64,000 nucleotides of DNA from positions 7,821,567-7,885,566 of the forward strand of contig NZ_AP018288.1 in NCBI RefSeq assembly GCF_002368335.1. The letters are read 5' to 3'. Shown here piece after piece: positions 26,627-35,345 of the stretch. The notes below the pieces were generated by a model that saw nothing but the letters and a program-made list of their open reading frames with translations, ran no database searches and was not told the DNA's origin. Both the position numbers and the translations under genes were made by a program. The stretch's first letter is position 1, and every line of letters starts with the position of its first letter. Origin of the DNA: Nostoc sp. NIES-4103. Lineage in GTDB: Bacteria > Cyanobacteriota > Cyanobacteriia > Cyanobacteriales > Nostocaceae.

Positions 26627-29600
26627 ATGCAGATTAAATGCAAAGTTTGTGAATCTGATTCCTATATTTTTGCTCAAGGAATTTTACTAGGTAAGCATCA
26701 AGTTGATTATTTTCAATGTTCTCATTGTGGTTTTGTTCAGACAGAAGAACCTTACTGGCTAGAAGAAGCTTATTCCGAGGCTATAGCCAGAACTGATGTT
26801 GGTTTAGTATTTCGCAACAATAATTTTTCCCGAAAAGTTGCTCATATAATATTTAATCTTTTCAACCATGAAGCAACATTTTTAGACTATGGCGGAGGCT
26901 ATGGTTTGTTTGTCAGACTGATGAGAGATTTAGGCTTTGATTTCTACTGGAGCGATAAATTTTGCAAAAACTTATTCTCTCAAGGTTTTGAATTGGATAA
27001 TCATATAAATAACTCTTATGAACTAGTAACTGCATTTGAGGTATTTGAGCATTTTGTAAATCCAATTGAAGAGATTGATAATATTTTAAAGTTTTCTAAA
27101 AATATTCTCTTTAGTACAGAACTGTTACCAGAAAATAATCCTAAACCTAATGAGTGGTGGTATTATGCTCCTCAAGAAGGCCAGCATATTTCTATATATA
27201 CTTTTAAGACCTTATCAGCCATTGCGGATAAGTATAATTTAAATTTGTACTCTAATGGATCTTCTTTACACCTATTGACAGAAAAAAAACTTGCACCAGA
27301 TGCTTTTCAAACTATCTGCCAGAGTCAGCCACAAGTATTAACAAAGAAGTCTCTGCTTGAGAGTGATTACTCAAAAGCAGTTTTCTCACTCATTAATCGC
27401 CATGACCCAAATTTGTTGAGTTTTCACTCAGAAGTTACTGACTCTAGTACAAAAAACTTAACAGTCATAATTGATGGTGTATTTTTCCAACTCTACCAAA
27501 CTGGCATAGCTCGTGTATGGAAATCCTTGCTAGAAGAATGGAGTAAAAACGGATTTGCTAAGCATATTGTCGTGCTTGACCGCGCTGGAAGCGCCCCTAA
27601 AATTTCTGGCATAAAGTATCGTTCTATTCCACATTATGACTACAGTAATACTGATGCTGACCGGGAAATGTTACAGCAAGTGTGTGATGAAGAAGGTGCA
27701 GATATATTTATCTCTTCTTACTATACGACACCAATTACAACTCCTTCTGTCTTCATGGCACATGACATGATTCCAGAACTATTAGGGTGGAATTTAGAAA
27801 ATCCCATGTGGCGAGAAAAGCATTATGGAATTCAACATGCAACTGCATATATTGCAGTTTCAGAAAATACAGCCAATGACTTATTAAAATGCTTTCCTGA
27901 CATTTCTTTAGATTCTGTAATTGTTGCTAAAAATGGTGTTAATCATCAAATATTTGCACCAGTTGCTCAACAAAATATTAATGCCTTTAGGACAAAGTAT
28001 GGTGTGACAAAACCTTACTTCCTTTTAGTTGGTGCAGGAACTGGTTATAAAAATAGTATTTTGTTTTTCAAGGCTTTTTCACAGCTAACTAATAGCTATG
28101 GATTTGATGTTGTAATAACAGGTAGTGGTGGGTTGTTAGCACCTGAATTTAGAACCTACACTTCAGGTAGTATTGTCCACACGATGCAACTCAGTGATGA
28201 AGAGTTAGCAACAGCTTACTCTGGTGCTGTAGCGTTGGTTTATCCTTCTAAATATGAAGGTTTTGGAATGCCTATAGTAGAGGCGATGGCTTGTGGTTGT
28301 CCGGTAATTACTTGTCCTAATGCTTCAATTCCAGAGGTAGCAGGAAAAGCAGCAATATATGTAAATCATGATGATGTGGATGGACTAGCAAATGCACTGT
28401 GTGATGTGCAAAAGCCTGGTGTTCGTCAAACTTTGATTGCTGCGGGTTTAGCACAAGCTAAAAAGTTTTCTTGGACAGAAATGGCAAAAATTGTCAGTTC
28501 TACCTTAGTTGATACTACTCTTTTGAATTTAAATCTCAAGGATATTAACTTTATTATTTTTCCCGACTGGTCGCAATCAGAAGAGTTAATAACTTTAGAA
28601 TTGGAGCAAGTGATTAAGGCATTAGTAACTAATTATGAAAGTCCAAATACTACCTTACTTATTGACACTAGTAACATCTCTAGCGAAGATGCTGAAATGT
28701 TATTATCTAGTGTAATGATGAATATGATGATGCAAGAAGATGTAGATATTACTGAAAGTTTGGAAATTTCTACGGTGGGAAGTTTACCTAATATTCAGTG
28801 GAAAGCTTTATTACCTCGAATCAATGCCAGAATTATTTTAGAGCATGAGGATCAAAAAGCTTTAGCACAAGTGCCAGTAGATCAACTACCCTCTTGTCAT
28901 CTTGACGACTTCAACTATCAATCAGATCTGTTCTTGAAAAAAGAAAAACAAATTCAACACCAAGTAACCAAAAATTGTGTCACATATAATATTAAAGAAA
29001 TTCCTATTCGTCTACCTGACGATCATGCTTTGCCACATTACCAAAATCGGTTTAGACTTTATGATAAATTTCTTGGTATTCTAGCTAAATATTTACCAAG
29101 TTCTCAAGATTTTATAGTTGATATTGGAGCAAATGTAGGTGATACAACAGCTTTGCTACTACAATATTGTTCCAACCCACTTATATGTATAGAAGCAGAT
29201 AAAGAATTTTTTGGGATTATGCAAAATAATCTTTCAAAGTACCAAGACAGAGTTACTTTTGTCAATTCTTTTGTATCGGCTAACGATTTTAAAAATGTAG
29301 AACTGGTAAAAAATCACGGTACAGCAAGAGCAGTAGAAACAAAAAATCAAATTGTGAAATCAAATTCCTTAGAATCAATTTTGAATGATTACAATTTATC
29401 CAATTGTATACTTTTAAAAACTGACACTGATGGATTTGATTTTGAAATTTTACTTTCTTCTCTAAACTTAATTAAACAACATAATCCAATACTTTATTGG
29501 GAAAATGAGATTTCATCCTCAAAAGATATAGAACTTGCCAAAGATTTACTGAAAAAATTGACAGAGATAAATTATACAAAATATATCGTGTTAGATAATT

Positions 29601-29800
29601 TTGGTAATCCGTTAACTTATGAAGGTACACCTCAGTTGTTAGAGGAAATCAACGAGTATATCCTGAATAACAGTTACACTAATCATAATACTTTTTATTA
29701 TACAGATATAGTTGCTTTTCCAAATGAATATAACTATCTGATTCCAGAAATTGCATCTGATTATAATGCTTTTATTAGAAGCTCAAAGGTGTACCCATAA
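26627..29800 (+). CDS. Methyltransferase / GT4 glycosyltransferase / FkbM methyltransferase fusion
   Basis: About 1057 aa. Residues 1-230: a C4 zinc cluster (CKVC...CSHC) and a class I SAM methyltransferase (FLDYGGGYGLFVRLM). About 280-640: a GT4 glycosyltransferase (YGVTKPYFLLVGAGTGYKN, YPSKYEGFGMPIVEAMACGCPVI). About 645-760: a domain beginning FIIFPDWSQSEELITLELE that recurs at the start of the next protein. About 825-1057: an FkbM-type methyltransferase (FIVDIGANVGDTTALL). It should build and methylate a surface glycan or glycoprotein sugar chain. ATG 26627 is chosen over a GTG at 26615. It is very AT-rich, consistent with accessory surface-polysaccharide genes. Confidence 0.87.
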   Translation: MQIKCKVCESDSYIFAQGILLGKHQVDYFQCSHCGFVQTEEPYWLEEAYSEAIARTDVGLVFRNNNFSRKVAHIIFNLFNHEATFLDYGGGYGLFVRLMRDLGFDFYWSDKFCKNLFSQGFELDNHINNSYELVTAFEVFEHFVNPIEEIDNILKFSKNILFSTELLPENNPKPNEWWYYAPQEGQHISIYTFKTLSAIADKYNLNLYSNGSSLHLLTEKKLAPDAFQTICQSQPQVLTKKSLLESDYSKAVFSLINRHDPNLLSFHSEVTDSSTKNLTVIIDGVFFQLYQTGIARVWKSLLEEWSKNGFAKHIVVLDRAGSAPKISGIKYRSIPHYDYSNTDADREMLQQVCDEEGADIFISSYYTTPITTPSVFMAHDMIPELLGWNLENPMWREKHYGIQHATAYIAVSENTANDLLKCFPDISLDSVIVAKNGVNHQIFAPVAQQNINAFRTKYGVTKPYFLLVGAGTGYKNSILFFKAFSQLTNSYGFDVVITGSGGLLAPEFRTYTSGSIVHTMQLSDEELATAYSGAVALVYPSKYEGFGMPIVEAMACGCPVITCPNASIPEVAGKAAIYVNHDDVDGLANALCDVQKPGVRQTLIAAGLAQAKKFSWTEMAKIVSSTLVDTTLLNLNLKDINFIIFPDWSQSEELITLELEQVIKALVTNYESPNTTLLIDTSNISSEDAEMLLSSVMMNMMMQEDVDITESLEISTVGSLPNIQWKALLPRINARIILEHEDQKALAQVPVDQLPSCHLDDFNYQSDLFLKKEKQIQHQVTKNCVTYNIKEIPIRLPDDHALPHYQNRFRLYDKFLGILAKYLPSSQDFIVDIGANVGDTTALLLQYCSNPLICIEADKEFFGIMQNNLSKYQDRVTFVNSFVSANDFKNVELVKNHGTARAVETKNQIVKSNSLESILNDYNLSNCILLKTDTDGFDFEILLSSLNLIKQHNPILYWENEISSSKDIELAKDLLKKLTEINYTKYIVLDNFGNPLTYEGTPQLLEEINEYILNNSYTNHNTFYYTDIVAFPNEYNYLIPEIASDYNAFIRSSKVYP

Positions 29801-29836
29801 TTACTATTTATTGTTTTGAGGAGGAATCAATATTTG

Positions 29837-31921
29837 ATGCACTTGCTAGCAAGCAATGTTATTATTTTCCCTAATTGGAGACAACCTGAAGAGTTACTGC
29901 GTTTAGATTTAGAACGAGTAATTAAGGCGATCGCTACTCATCCAGATAGTAACCAAATCACTCTAATTATAGATATAACTGGCATTGATACAGAAGATGC
30001 TCATCTAGTTGTATCTGGTGTAATCATGGATTTACTGTTTGCAGAAGATTTGGATATTACTACAAAATGTGATATTTCCCTGCTAGGAAATTTAGATCCA
30101 ATTGAATGGAAATCCATAGCATCTCGTGTCCATACTCGAATTATTTTAGAAAATGAAAATCAGGAATCCTTAGCAAATTTACTCGTAGAGAATATTCCTG
30201 CATATAAAATAGAATACTTCAGTAATCTATCCGTAGGTAAGTTAATTGAAGATTGCAGTAATAGATTATTCCAACAGAGAAGATGGCTTGAAGCGATCGC
30301 ACAATATCAAAACCTCTTAGAAATCTCGTCAGGTGATGTAGAAATTTATGCACGATTGAGTCATTGCTATAAACAATTAAATCTCCTAGACGAATATTTT
30401 CAAACTCTCCAGCAAGCAATTCAACTTCACCCAACCCAAGGAAATCTACATTTTGAATTAATCATTGAATTACGGCGCAATGGTCGTATAGAATCAGCTA
30501 TTTTGAGTGCTGAAAATGCTGCTAACTGTTTACCTGATGATTACACTTTTCAAATTCTCAAATATTTGACAATTCCATCAGTGTATGACAATGAAGAGCA
30601 AATTAGCTTCTATCGCCAGCGCTTTATCCAAGGACTGCAAACTTTAATTGCTCAAACCTCTCTCAAAACAACAGAAGAACGTCATAGTGCTTTAGCTGGT
30701 ATCGGACGACTGACAAATTTTTATCTGTCATATCAAGCACAAAATGATATAGATTTACAACGCCAATATGGTCAATTAATGCATGAGATTATGGCGGCTA
30801 ATTTTCCCCAATGGGTTGTTCCTTTACCCATGCCAAAACTTGAGCCTCAGCAAAAAATTCGTGTTGGTTATGTTTCCTATTATCTACATTCCTATAGTGG
30901 CACACTGTGGTTAACTGGCTGGTTACGTCACTGCGATCGCGAAAATTTTGAAATCCATTGTTACTATATCGGAAATGAGCCAGATCCAGTTACCCAACAG
31001 TTTCTAGATTATAGTGATGTTTTCCACCATATCCCTCATAATTTATCAGCAGTTTGTGATCAAATAATTGCTGATCAACTGCACATTTTGGTGTTTCCTG
31101 AAATAGGGATGAACCCGCAGACAATGCAAATGGCTGGACTGCGACTTGCACCTGTGCAATGTACAGCTTGGGGACATCCAGTAACCACTGGTTTACCTAC
31201 CATTGATTACTTTTTATCTAGCGAATTAATGGAAGTAGAAAATGCTCAAAAACATTATTCAGAAAAATTAATTCGCTTACCTAATATTGGTGTTTCTTAT
31301 CCCAAACCATATATTCCGCCTGTCGTTAAAACCCGCTCAGATTTTCAGTTACCTGATGATGCAATAATCTATTTATCTTGCCAAGCTCCTTTCAAATATT
31401 TACCACAGTACGATTTTATTTTTGCTGAAATAGCTCATCGTGTTCCTCAAGCTAAATTTGTATTTCTGCGTGGTAGTTTAATTCAGCCGCGTCTGAAACG
31501 TGCATTTGCAGCTGTAGGACTAGACTATGAAGATTATTGTGTATTCTTAAGTATTCCAGAGCGTTTAGATTATCTGATGATTAATTTACTCTCAGATGTT
31601 TACTTGGATACATTTACTTGGTCTGGTGGTAATACTAGCTTAGAAGCGATCGCTTGCAATCTCCCCATAGTTACTTATCCGGGAGAATTTATGCGGGGTC
31701 GCCACTCTGACAGCTTCCTCAAAATGCTAGGTGTGACAGATACTATCGCTCTCAATACAGCGGAATATATCGAAATTGCTGTTAAATTAGGACTAGACCC
31801 AGTTTGGCGACACGATGTTTCACAACGAATTAGCCAACGTCACGACCGCCTATTTGATGATAAAGCCTGTGTACTCGGTTTAGAAGCCTTTTATAAACAG
31901 GTTGTGGAAGCAAGTTTGTAG
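29837..31921 (+). CDS. TPR plus GT41 (O-GlcNAc-transferase-like) glycosyltransferase
   Basis: About 694 aa, 36 bases after the preceding gene. Residues 1-120: the shared IIFPNWRQPEELLRLDLER domain. About 125-240: TPR repeats (AIAQYQNLLEISSGDVEIYARLSHCYKQL). The C-terminal half has SPINDLY/OGT motifs: IRVGYVSYYLHSYSG, VQCTAWGHPVTTGLP, and SGGNTSLEAIACNLPIVTYPGEFMRGRHS. Such enzymes transfer sugar to proteins or glycans. Start ATG 29837 follows GAGGAGG at 29818. It lies in the same likely operon as the upstream fusion. Confidence 0.87.
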   Translation: MHLLASNVIIFPNWRQPEELLRLDLERVIKAIATHPDSNQITLIIDITGIDTEDAHLVVSGVIMDLLFAEDLDITTKCDISLLGNLDPIEWKSIASRVHTRIILENENQESLANLLVENIPAYKIEYFSNLSVGKLIEDCSNRLFQQRRWLEAIAQYQNLLEISSGDVEIYARLSHCYKQLNLLDEYFQTLQQAIQLHPTQGNLHFELIIELRRNGRIESAILSAENAANCLPDDYTFQILKYLTIPSVYDNEEQISFYRQRFIQGLQTLIAQTSLKTTEERHSALAGIGRLTNFYLSYQAQNDIDLQRQYGQLMHEIMAANFPQWVVPLPMPKLEPQQKIRVGYVSYYLHSYSGTLWLTGWLRHCDRENFEIHCYYIGNEPDPVTQQFLDYSDVFHHIPHNLSAVCDQIIADQLHILVFPEIGMNPQTMQMAGLRLAPVQCTAWGHPVTTGLPTIDYFLSSELMEVENAQKHYSEKLIRLPNIGVSYPKPYIPPVVKTRSDFQLPDDAIIYLSCQAPFKYLPQYDFIFAEIAHRVPQAKFVFLRGSLIQPRLKRAFAAVGLDYEDYCVFLSIPERLDYLMINLLSDVYLDTFTWSGGNTSLEAIACNLPIVTYPGEFMRGRHSDSFLKMLGVTDTIALNTAEYIEIAVKLGLDPVWRHDVSQRISQRHDRLFDDKACVLGLEAFYKQVVEASL

Positions 31922-32061
31922 TACAGCTAATAAAATCATATCCGCTTGATTACATATTAAACCTGAAGAACCCCACCCCACCAAAGCTACGCTTTGTTTC
32001 CCCTCCCCGTTTACGGGGCTAAAGTGTACACACAAGTCCTAGTAAACTACTAACAGAGCTG

Positions 32062-32198
32062 TACTAGCGTGTCTAGACTAAAATAGTGCATTAACGTAGA
32101 CGCGTAAGCGGCTTGCCGCAGGCTACCGCACCAGGCGCAGAGAACACAGAGATATTAGAGGAAATCTATTGCACCATTTTAAGCTTGACACGCCAGTA
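32062..32198. mobile_element. MITE copy 1 (137 bp)
   Basis: Terminal inverted repeats of about 29 bp: TACTAGCGTGTCTAGACTAA at the left and its imperfect complement ending GACACGCCAGTA at the right. The interior contains GTAGACGCG...CTACCGCACC and GGCGCAGAGAACACAGAG. A second copy of identical length is at 57802-57938. Confidence 0.88.
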
Positions 32199-32375
32199 CC
32201 TAGTGTTATCGACCCTAAGCAGGATAAAAAACTGACTGTAGATAAAAAAGACAACTTAAACGATGCGGTTCACGATCATGAAAACGTTGATGTTCCCATT
32301 CCTGAACCATTAAATACAGATGACAACAACGTAGTAGATAAGCAAATTATAAGTGCCAATTTAGGCGCTGGTTAA
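32169..32375 (+). CDS. Small acidic protein with a MITE-derived 5' end
   Basis: 68 aa from TTG, running through the right end of MITE copy 1 (32169-32198) into 32375. The last 55 residues are polar and acidic (KLTVDKKDNLNDAVHDHENVDVPIPEPLN...). The start is either TTG 32169 or a later non-ATG codon. It is not clear it is expressed; the original 5' end may have been removed by the insertion. Confidence 0.35.
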   Translation: MHHFKLDTPVPSVIDPKQDKKLTVDKKDNLNDAVHDHENVDVPIPEPLNTDDNNVVDKQIISANLGAG

Positions 32376-32396
32376 ACTAACAGCAATCATTTCTCT

Positions 32397-32480
32397 TCCC
32401 TCTGCGTCACGCCAGTTGCTACAACGCGGGGAACCCGCGCAACGCACTGGCTTCTCTGCGCCTCTGCGGTTAAATAAACT
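32397..32480. repeat. GC-richer dispersed repeat
   Basis: TCTGCGTCACGCCAGTTGC ... GCGCCTCTGCGGTTAAA: reverse complement of the AACCGC.AGGCGCAGAGA motif seen at 6107, 6988, 44224, 49802 and within the MITEs. It is embedded with a CAACGCACTGG piece also near 51550 and 60960. Confidence 0.7.
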
Positions 32481-32484
32481 CCTT

Positions 32485-33525
32485 TTAACCAATTTTCTCG
32501 CGATCATGCGGTTTTAACAAATGGCTAATATCAGGCCCAGAAGGAATAATTCCCCCCGGATTCAGTGGGAATAAATTGCCATAATAGTCCTGCTTAACAC
32601 TTTCTAAATCGCAAGTACCAGCAACACCTTCGAGTTGATAAAGTTCACGTAAGTAGCCTCCTAAATGCTGATAATCTTGGATGCGGCGACGGTTACACTT
32701 AAACAAACCGTAGTAGACAATATCAAAACGGAACAAAGTAGTAAACAGCCGAACATCTGCAAGAGTCAGATTGTCACCACAAAGGTAGCGATTGGTACTC
32801 AGCGTTAATTCAATTTCATCAAGAGTAGTAAAAAGTTCATCACAAGCAGTATTGTAAGCCTCTTGAGTTTGGGCAAAGCCACAGCGATACACACCATTGT
32901 TGACGCTGTTGTAAATTTTTTGATTCCACCAGTCAATTTTATTTTTTAATTCTTCTGGGTAGAGATTGAGTGTAGAATTTAAAGCGAACTCATTAAATTC
33001 TGAGTTCAGCATGACAATAATTTCTGCACTCTCGTTGTTAACAATAGTCTTTGTTTGTTTATCCCACAATACTGGAACTGTAGCGCGTCCACTGTAACCA
33101 GGTTGGGAAAGTTGATACAAATCAGCCAAAGTCTCACAACCTTGTTCTGGCTGGTTGAATACCCAACCGCCGGAAACCGCAGAAGGAGAAACAATAGATA
33201 CTGATATTACATCTTCGAGTTTTTTGAGCGATCGCACAATCAAAGTTCGGTGTGCCCAAGGACAACCAAGCCCAACATAGAGATTGTACCGCCCCGCCGC
33301 TGGTTGATAAGGATTACCTTCTTCTGTGCCAACAAAGTTTCTAAACTGGCTATTAGGACGAATATATTCTCCCGACTGATTGCGCGGTGCAAGTTGCGAC
33401 ATCATTATCTGCCAAAGAGTCGTCCAAACAAACTTACCCGCACCAATAATTAACTTGGGAGGAAGTGATTTTCCCTTTTTCTTAGTTGAGGAAAGTGCTA
33501 TTGGCGAATTTTTAATATTGGTCAT
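32485..33525 (-). CDS. Glutathionyl-hydroquinone reductase-type GST (Xi class)
   Basis: 346 aa with the Xi-class signature GLGCPWAHRTL (Cys88-Pro-Trp-Ala) after a long N-terminal extension. It has a GSTN thioredoxin-like region (VPVLWDKQTKTIVNNESAEII) and an all-helical C-terminal domain with LTLADVRLFTTLFRFD. The family reduces glutathionyl-hydroquinones using GSH. The ATG at 33525 is the only sensible start. It is followed within 26 bases by the next minus-strand gene's end, so the two may form an operon (methyltransferase upstream). Confidence 0.9.
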   Translation of the reverse strand: MTNIKNSPIALSSTKKKGKSLPPKLIIGAGKFVWTTLWQIMMSQLAPRNQSGEYIRPNSQFRNFVGTEEGNPYQPAAGRYNLYVGLGCPWAHRTLIVRSLKKLEDVISVSIVSPSAVSGGWVFNQPEQGCETLADLYQLSQPGYSGRATVPVLWDKQTKTIVNNESAEIIVMLNSEFNEFALNSTLNLYPEELKNKIDWWNQKIYNSVNNGVYRCGFAQTQEAYNTACDELFTTLDEIELTLSTNRYLCGDNLTLADVRLFTTLFRFDIVYYGLFKCNRRRIQDYQHLGGYLRELYQLEGVAGTCDLESVKQDYYGNLFPLNPGGIIPSGPDISHLLKPHDREKIG

Positions 33526-33551
33526 AATTATAAATTAACCATACCTTTCTT

Positions 33552-34421
33552 TTATGGCTTGCGAGCAACGATACCATACATTAATGGTAGATTTGGTACA
33601 TCTTCAGGCGGAAACCACCGCCGTTGTGAATCTGCACGCATCCGTTCAAAACCCTTGCAACCATTCAAGTATGGATATTCCTGCAAAACTTCCAACCTCA
33701 GCCCAGCTTGCAAAAATGCTGTGACTACCTCGCCAATACCCCATTGAAACTCGTGAGAACGGTAGGAATTGCTAAAATTTTCAATTCCAGTTTCATAACC
33801 TGACAGAATCAATCCCTCGTTAGAAATAGCTACATAATCGCTAATACCATCTTCCCAAGTCAGGGGTTTTCCGTCATTAAAATAAGAAAACTTGTGACTC
33901 CAATCCCAATCAAACATCATCGCCACAGGATGGAATTCTACAAGCACAAAACGTCCGCCTGATTTGAGAATTGCCGTAATTCCTTTTGCCCAAACACTCA
34001 AATTAGATAGCCAAACAACTGCACCGTAAGAAGAAAATACAATATCAAATCTTTGGTTTTGATTGGCTGCTTCCTCCAGCCAGTCAAATACATCTGCACG
34101 ATGAAAAGTAGCTTGGATACCAGATCCATCAGATAATTTTTGGGCAAAAGCTATGGCTTCATCACTAATATCAACACCAGTAACAACTGCACCGAGTCTT
34201 GCCAAACTCAAAGTATCTTGTCCTGCATTACACTGAAGATGAACCACAGATAAACCACTAATATTTCCTAGTAGTTCCTTTTCTTCTGGAAATAGTGTAT
34301 TTCCCCCTTCTCGAAAAAACTTTCCTTGATCACCCTTATGGCTATTGTGCGCCTTAGTTGCCTCATTCCAAGACAAACGGTTTTCTTCGTGAAATTCTTT
34401 TCTCAAAGGGGCATTACTCAT
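33552..34421 (-). CDS. Class I SAM-dependent methyltransferase
   Basis: 289 aa. The SAM-binding signature is VVHLQCNAGQDTLSLARLGA near residue 60, with VTGVDISDEAIAFAQ (Asp acidic loop) and the post-II motif FDIVFSSYGAVVWL. The C-terminal region is aromatic-rich. Substrate unknown; the N-terminus SWNEATKAHNSHK is shared by a family of cyanobacterial small-molecule methyltransferases. It lies upstream of the GST gene by 26 bases. Confidence 0.88.
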   Translation of the reverse strand: MSNAPLRKEFHEENRLSWNEATKAHNSHKGDQGKFFREGGNTLFPEEKELLGNISGLSVVHLQCNAGQDTLSLARLGAVVTGVDISDEAIAFAQKLSDGSGIQATFHRADVFDWLEEAANQNQRFDIVFSSYGAVVWLSNLSVWAKGITAILKSGGRFVLVEFHPVAMMFDWDWSHKFSYFNDGKPLTWEDGISDYVAISNEGLILSGYETGIENFSNSYRSHEFQWGIGEVVTAFLQAGLRLEVLQEYPYLNGCKGFERMRADSQRRWFPPEDVPNLPLMYGIVARKP

Positions 34422-34504
34422 GATTTTGTACTCATTCAGTACTAGATTGAGTAGAAATAGGGAAAAAGCCCAACCTACTCTTAGGAAGAATTATCTATGA
34501 ATAA

Positions 34505-34663
34505 TTACTTTTTAGCTATTACCCAAACAGCATGAATAATCCCAGGAATATAACCAAAAAGTGTCAAGACTATATTAATCCAGAAGTCCAAACCAAAACC
34601 TACTTGCAAAAACACACCTAGAGGTGGTAAGAAAATAGCACAAAGAATCCGAACTAAATCCAT
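34505..34663 (-). CDS. Pmp3/YqaE-family small membrane protein
   Basis: A 52-aa gene too short for a usual ORF cut-off. It reads MDLVRILCAIFLPPLGVFLQ..., then GFGLDFWINIVLTLFGYIPGIIHAVWVIAKK, the exact layout of the YqaE/Pmp3 stress-response proteins (two membrane spans, LPPLGV turn, YIPGIIHAxWVI). A perfect AGGAGGG lies seven bases before the ATG. Family members affect membrane potential and salt or cold tolerance; here the role is inferred. Confidence 0.93.
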   Translation of the reverse strand: MDLVRILCAIFLPPLGVFLQVGFGLDFWINIVLTLFGYIPGIIHAVWVIAKK

Positions 34664-34802
34664 TTAACCCTCCTATTAATATCAAACTGAGCAGCTGTTT
34701 ATTTGAGTTATTCGCCACTGCTCTAGCAAATTTGTATATCTCAAAGATAACATTTGCATTTTGACTCAACAGTCATCTAGAGATGCGGTAAACCGCACTT
34801 GA

Positions 34803-35150
34803 TTAGCCACCACTAATTTTGGCTTTATAACCTAGCTTGGTCAAAATTTCCAGAATTTTCTGTTTGTGATCGCCTTGAATTTCAATTTCATTATCTTTGA
34901 CTGTGCCACCGCTACCGCACTGGGTTTTCAATTGTTTTACTAAATCAGCCAAGGTTTCTGGTTTGGCTTGAAAACCAGTAATCACCGTCACAGTTTTGCC
35001 TTTGCGTCCGGTGCGGGTAGCTTGCACTCTCAGATTTTGCTGTTGTGGCGGTAGTTCGGGAATTGGTCTTTCGGTGGCGGCGGAGTTATCGTTACCAAAT
35101 TCACGGTAGGCAAAGCGTTTGTCGGAAGACTTAGAATTGTTAGAAGACAT
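34803..35150 (-). CDS. SUI1/YciH-type translation initiation factor
   Basis: About 115 aa. The C-terminal SUI1 domain (residues 30-115) has LRVQATRTGRKGKTVTVITGFQ, LADLVKQLKTQCGSGGTVKDNEIEIQGDHKQKI and LGYKAKISGG, which fits the eIF1/YciH fold. It is probably a ribosome-binding fidelity factor. The ATG at 35150 (MSSNNSKSSD) is preferred; the longer frame to 35198 adds hydrophobic leader-like codons. Divergent from trpB with 195 bases between, an arrangement frequent in Nostoc. Confidence 0.9.
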   Translation of the reverse strand: MSSNNSKSSDKRFAYREFGNDNSAATERPIPELPPQQQNLRVQATRTGRKGKTVTVITGFQAKPETLADLVKQLKTQCGSGGTVKDNEIEIQGDHKQKILEILTKLGYKAKISGG

Positions 35151-35345
35151 AAAATTTTTATTAAGAAAACAGCAAAGCCAGTAATGAGTTGTATACATCT
35201 ATTGTGCCTGTAAATTGTTAATCTAGGGCTTGTTACTGCCCAGACACTCAAAGCAAGATGCACCTCATCTCAGTAAGACATCGTATCTAATGTACTTGAG
35301 ACTTTCCTATAATAATTAAGTCCTTCCCGTCATTGAAATTTGCCC

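Noticed and set aside
34575..34769. 64-aa minus-strand frame
   Set aside because: It is a shadow of the Pmp3-like gene in another frame; the latter has AGGAGGG and a family pattern.
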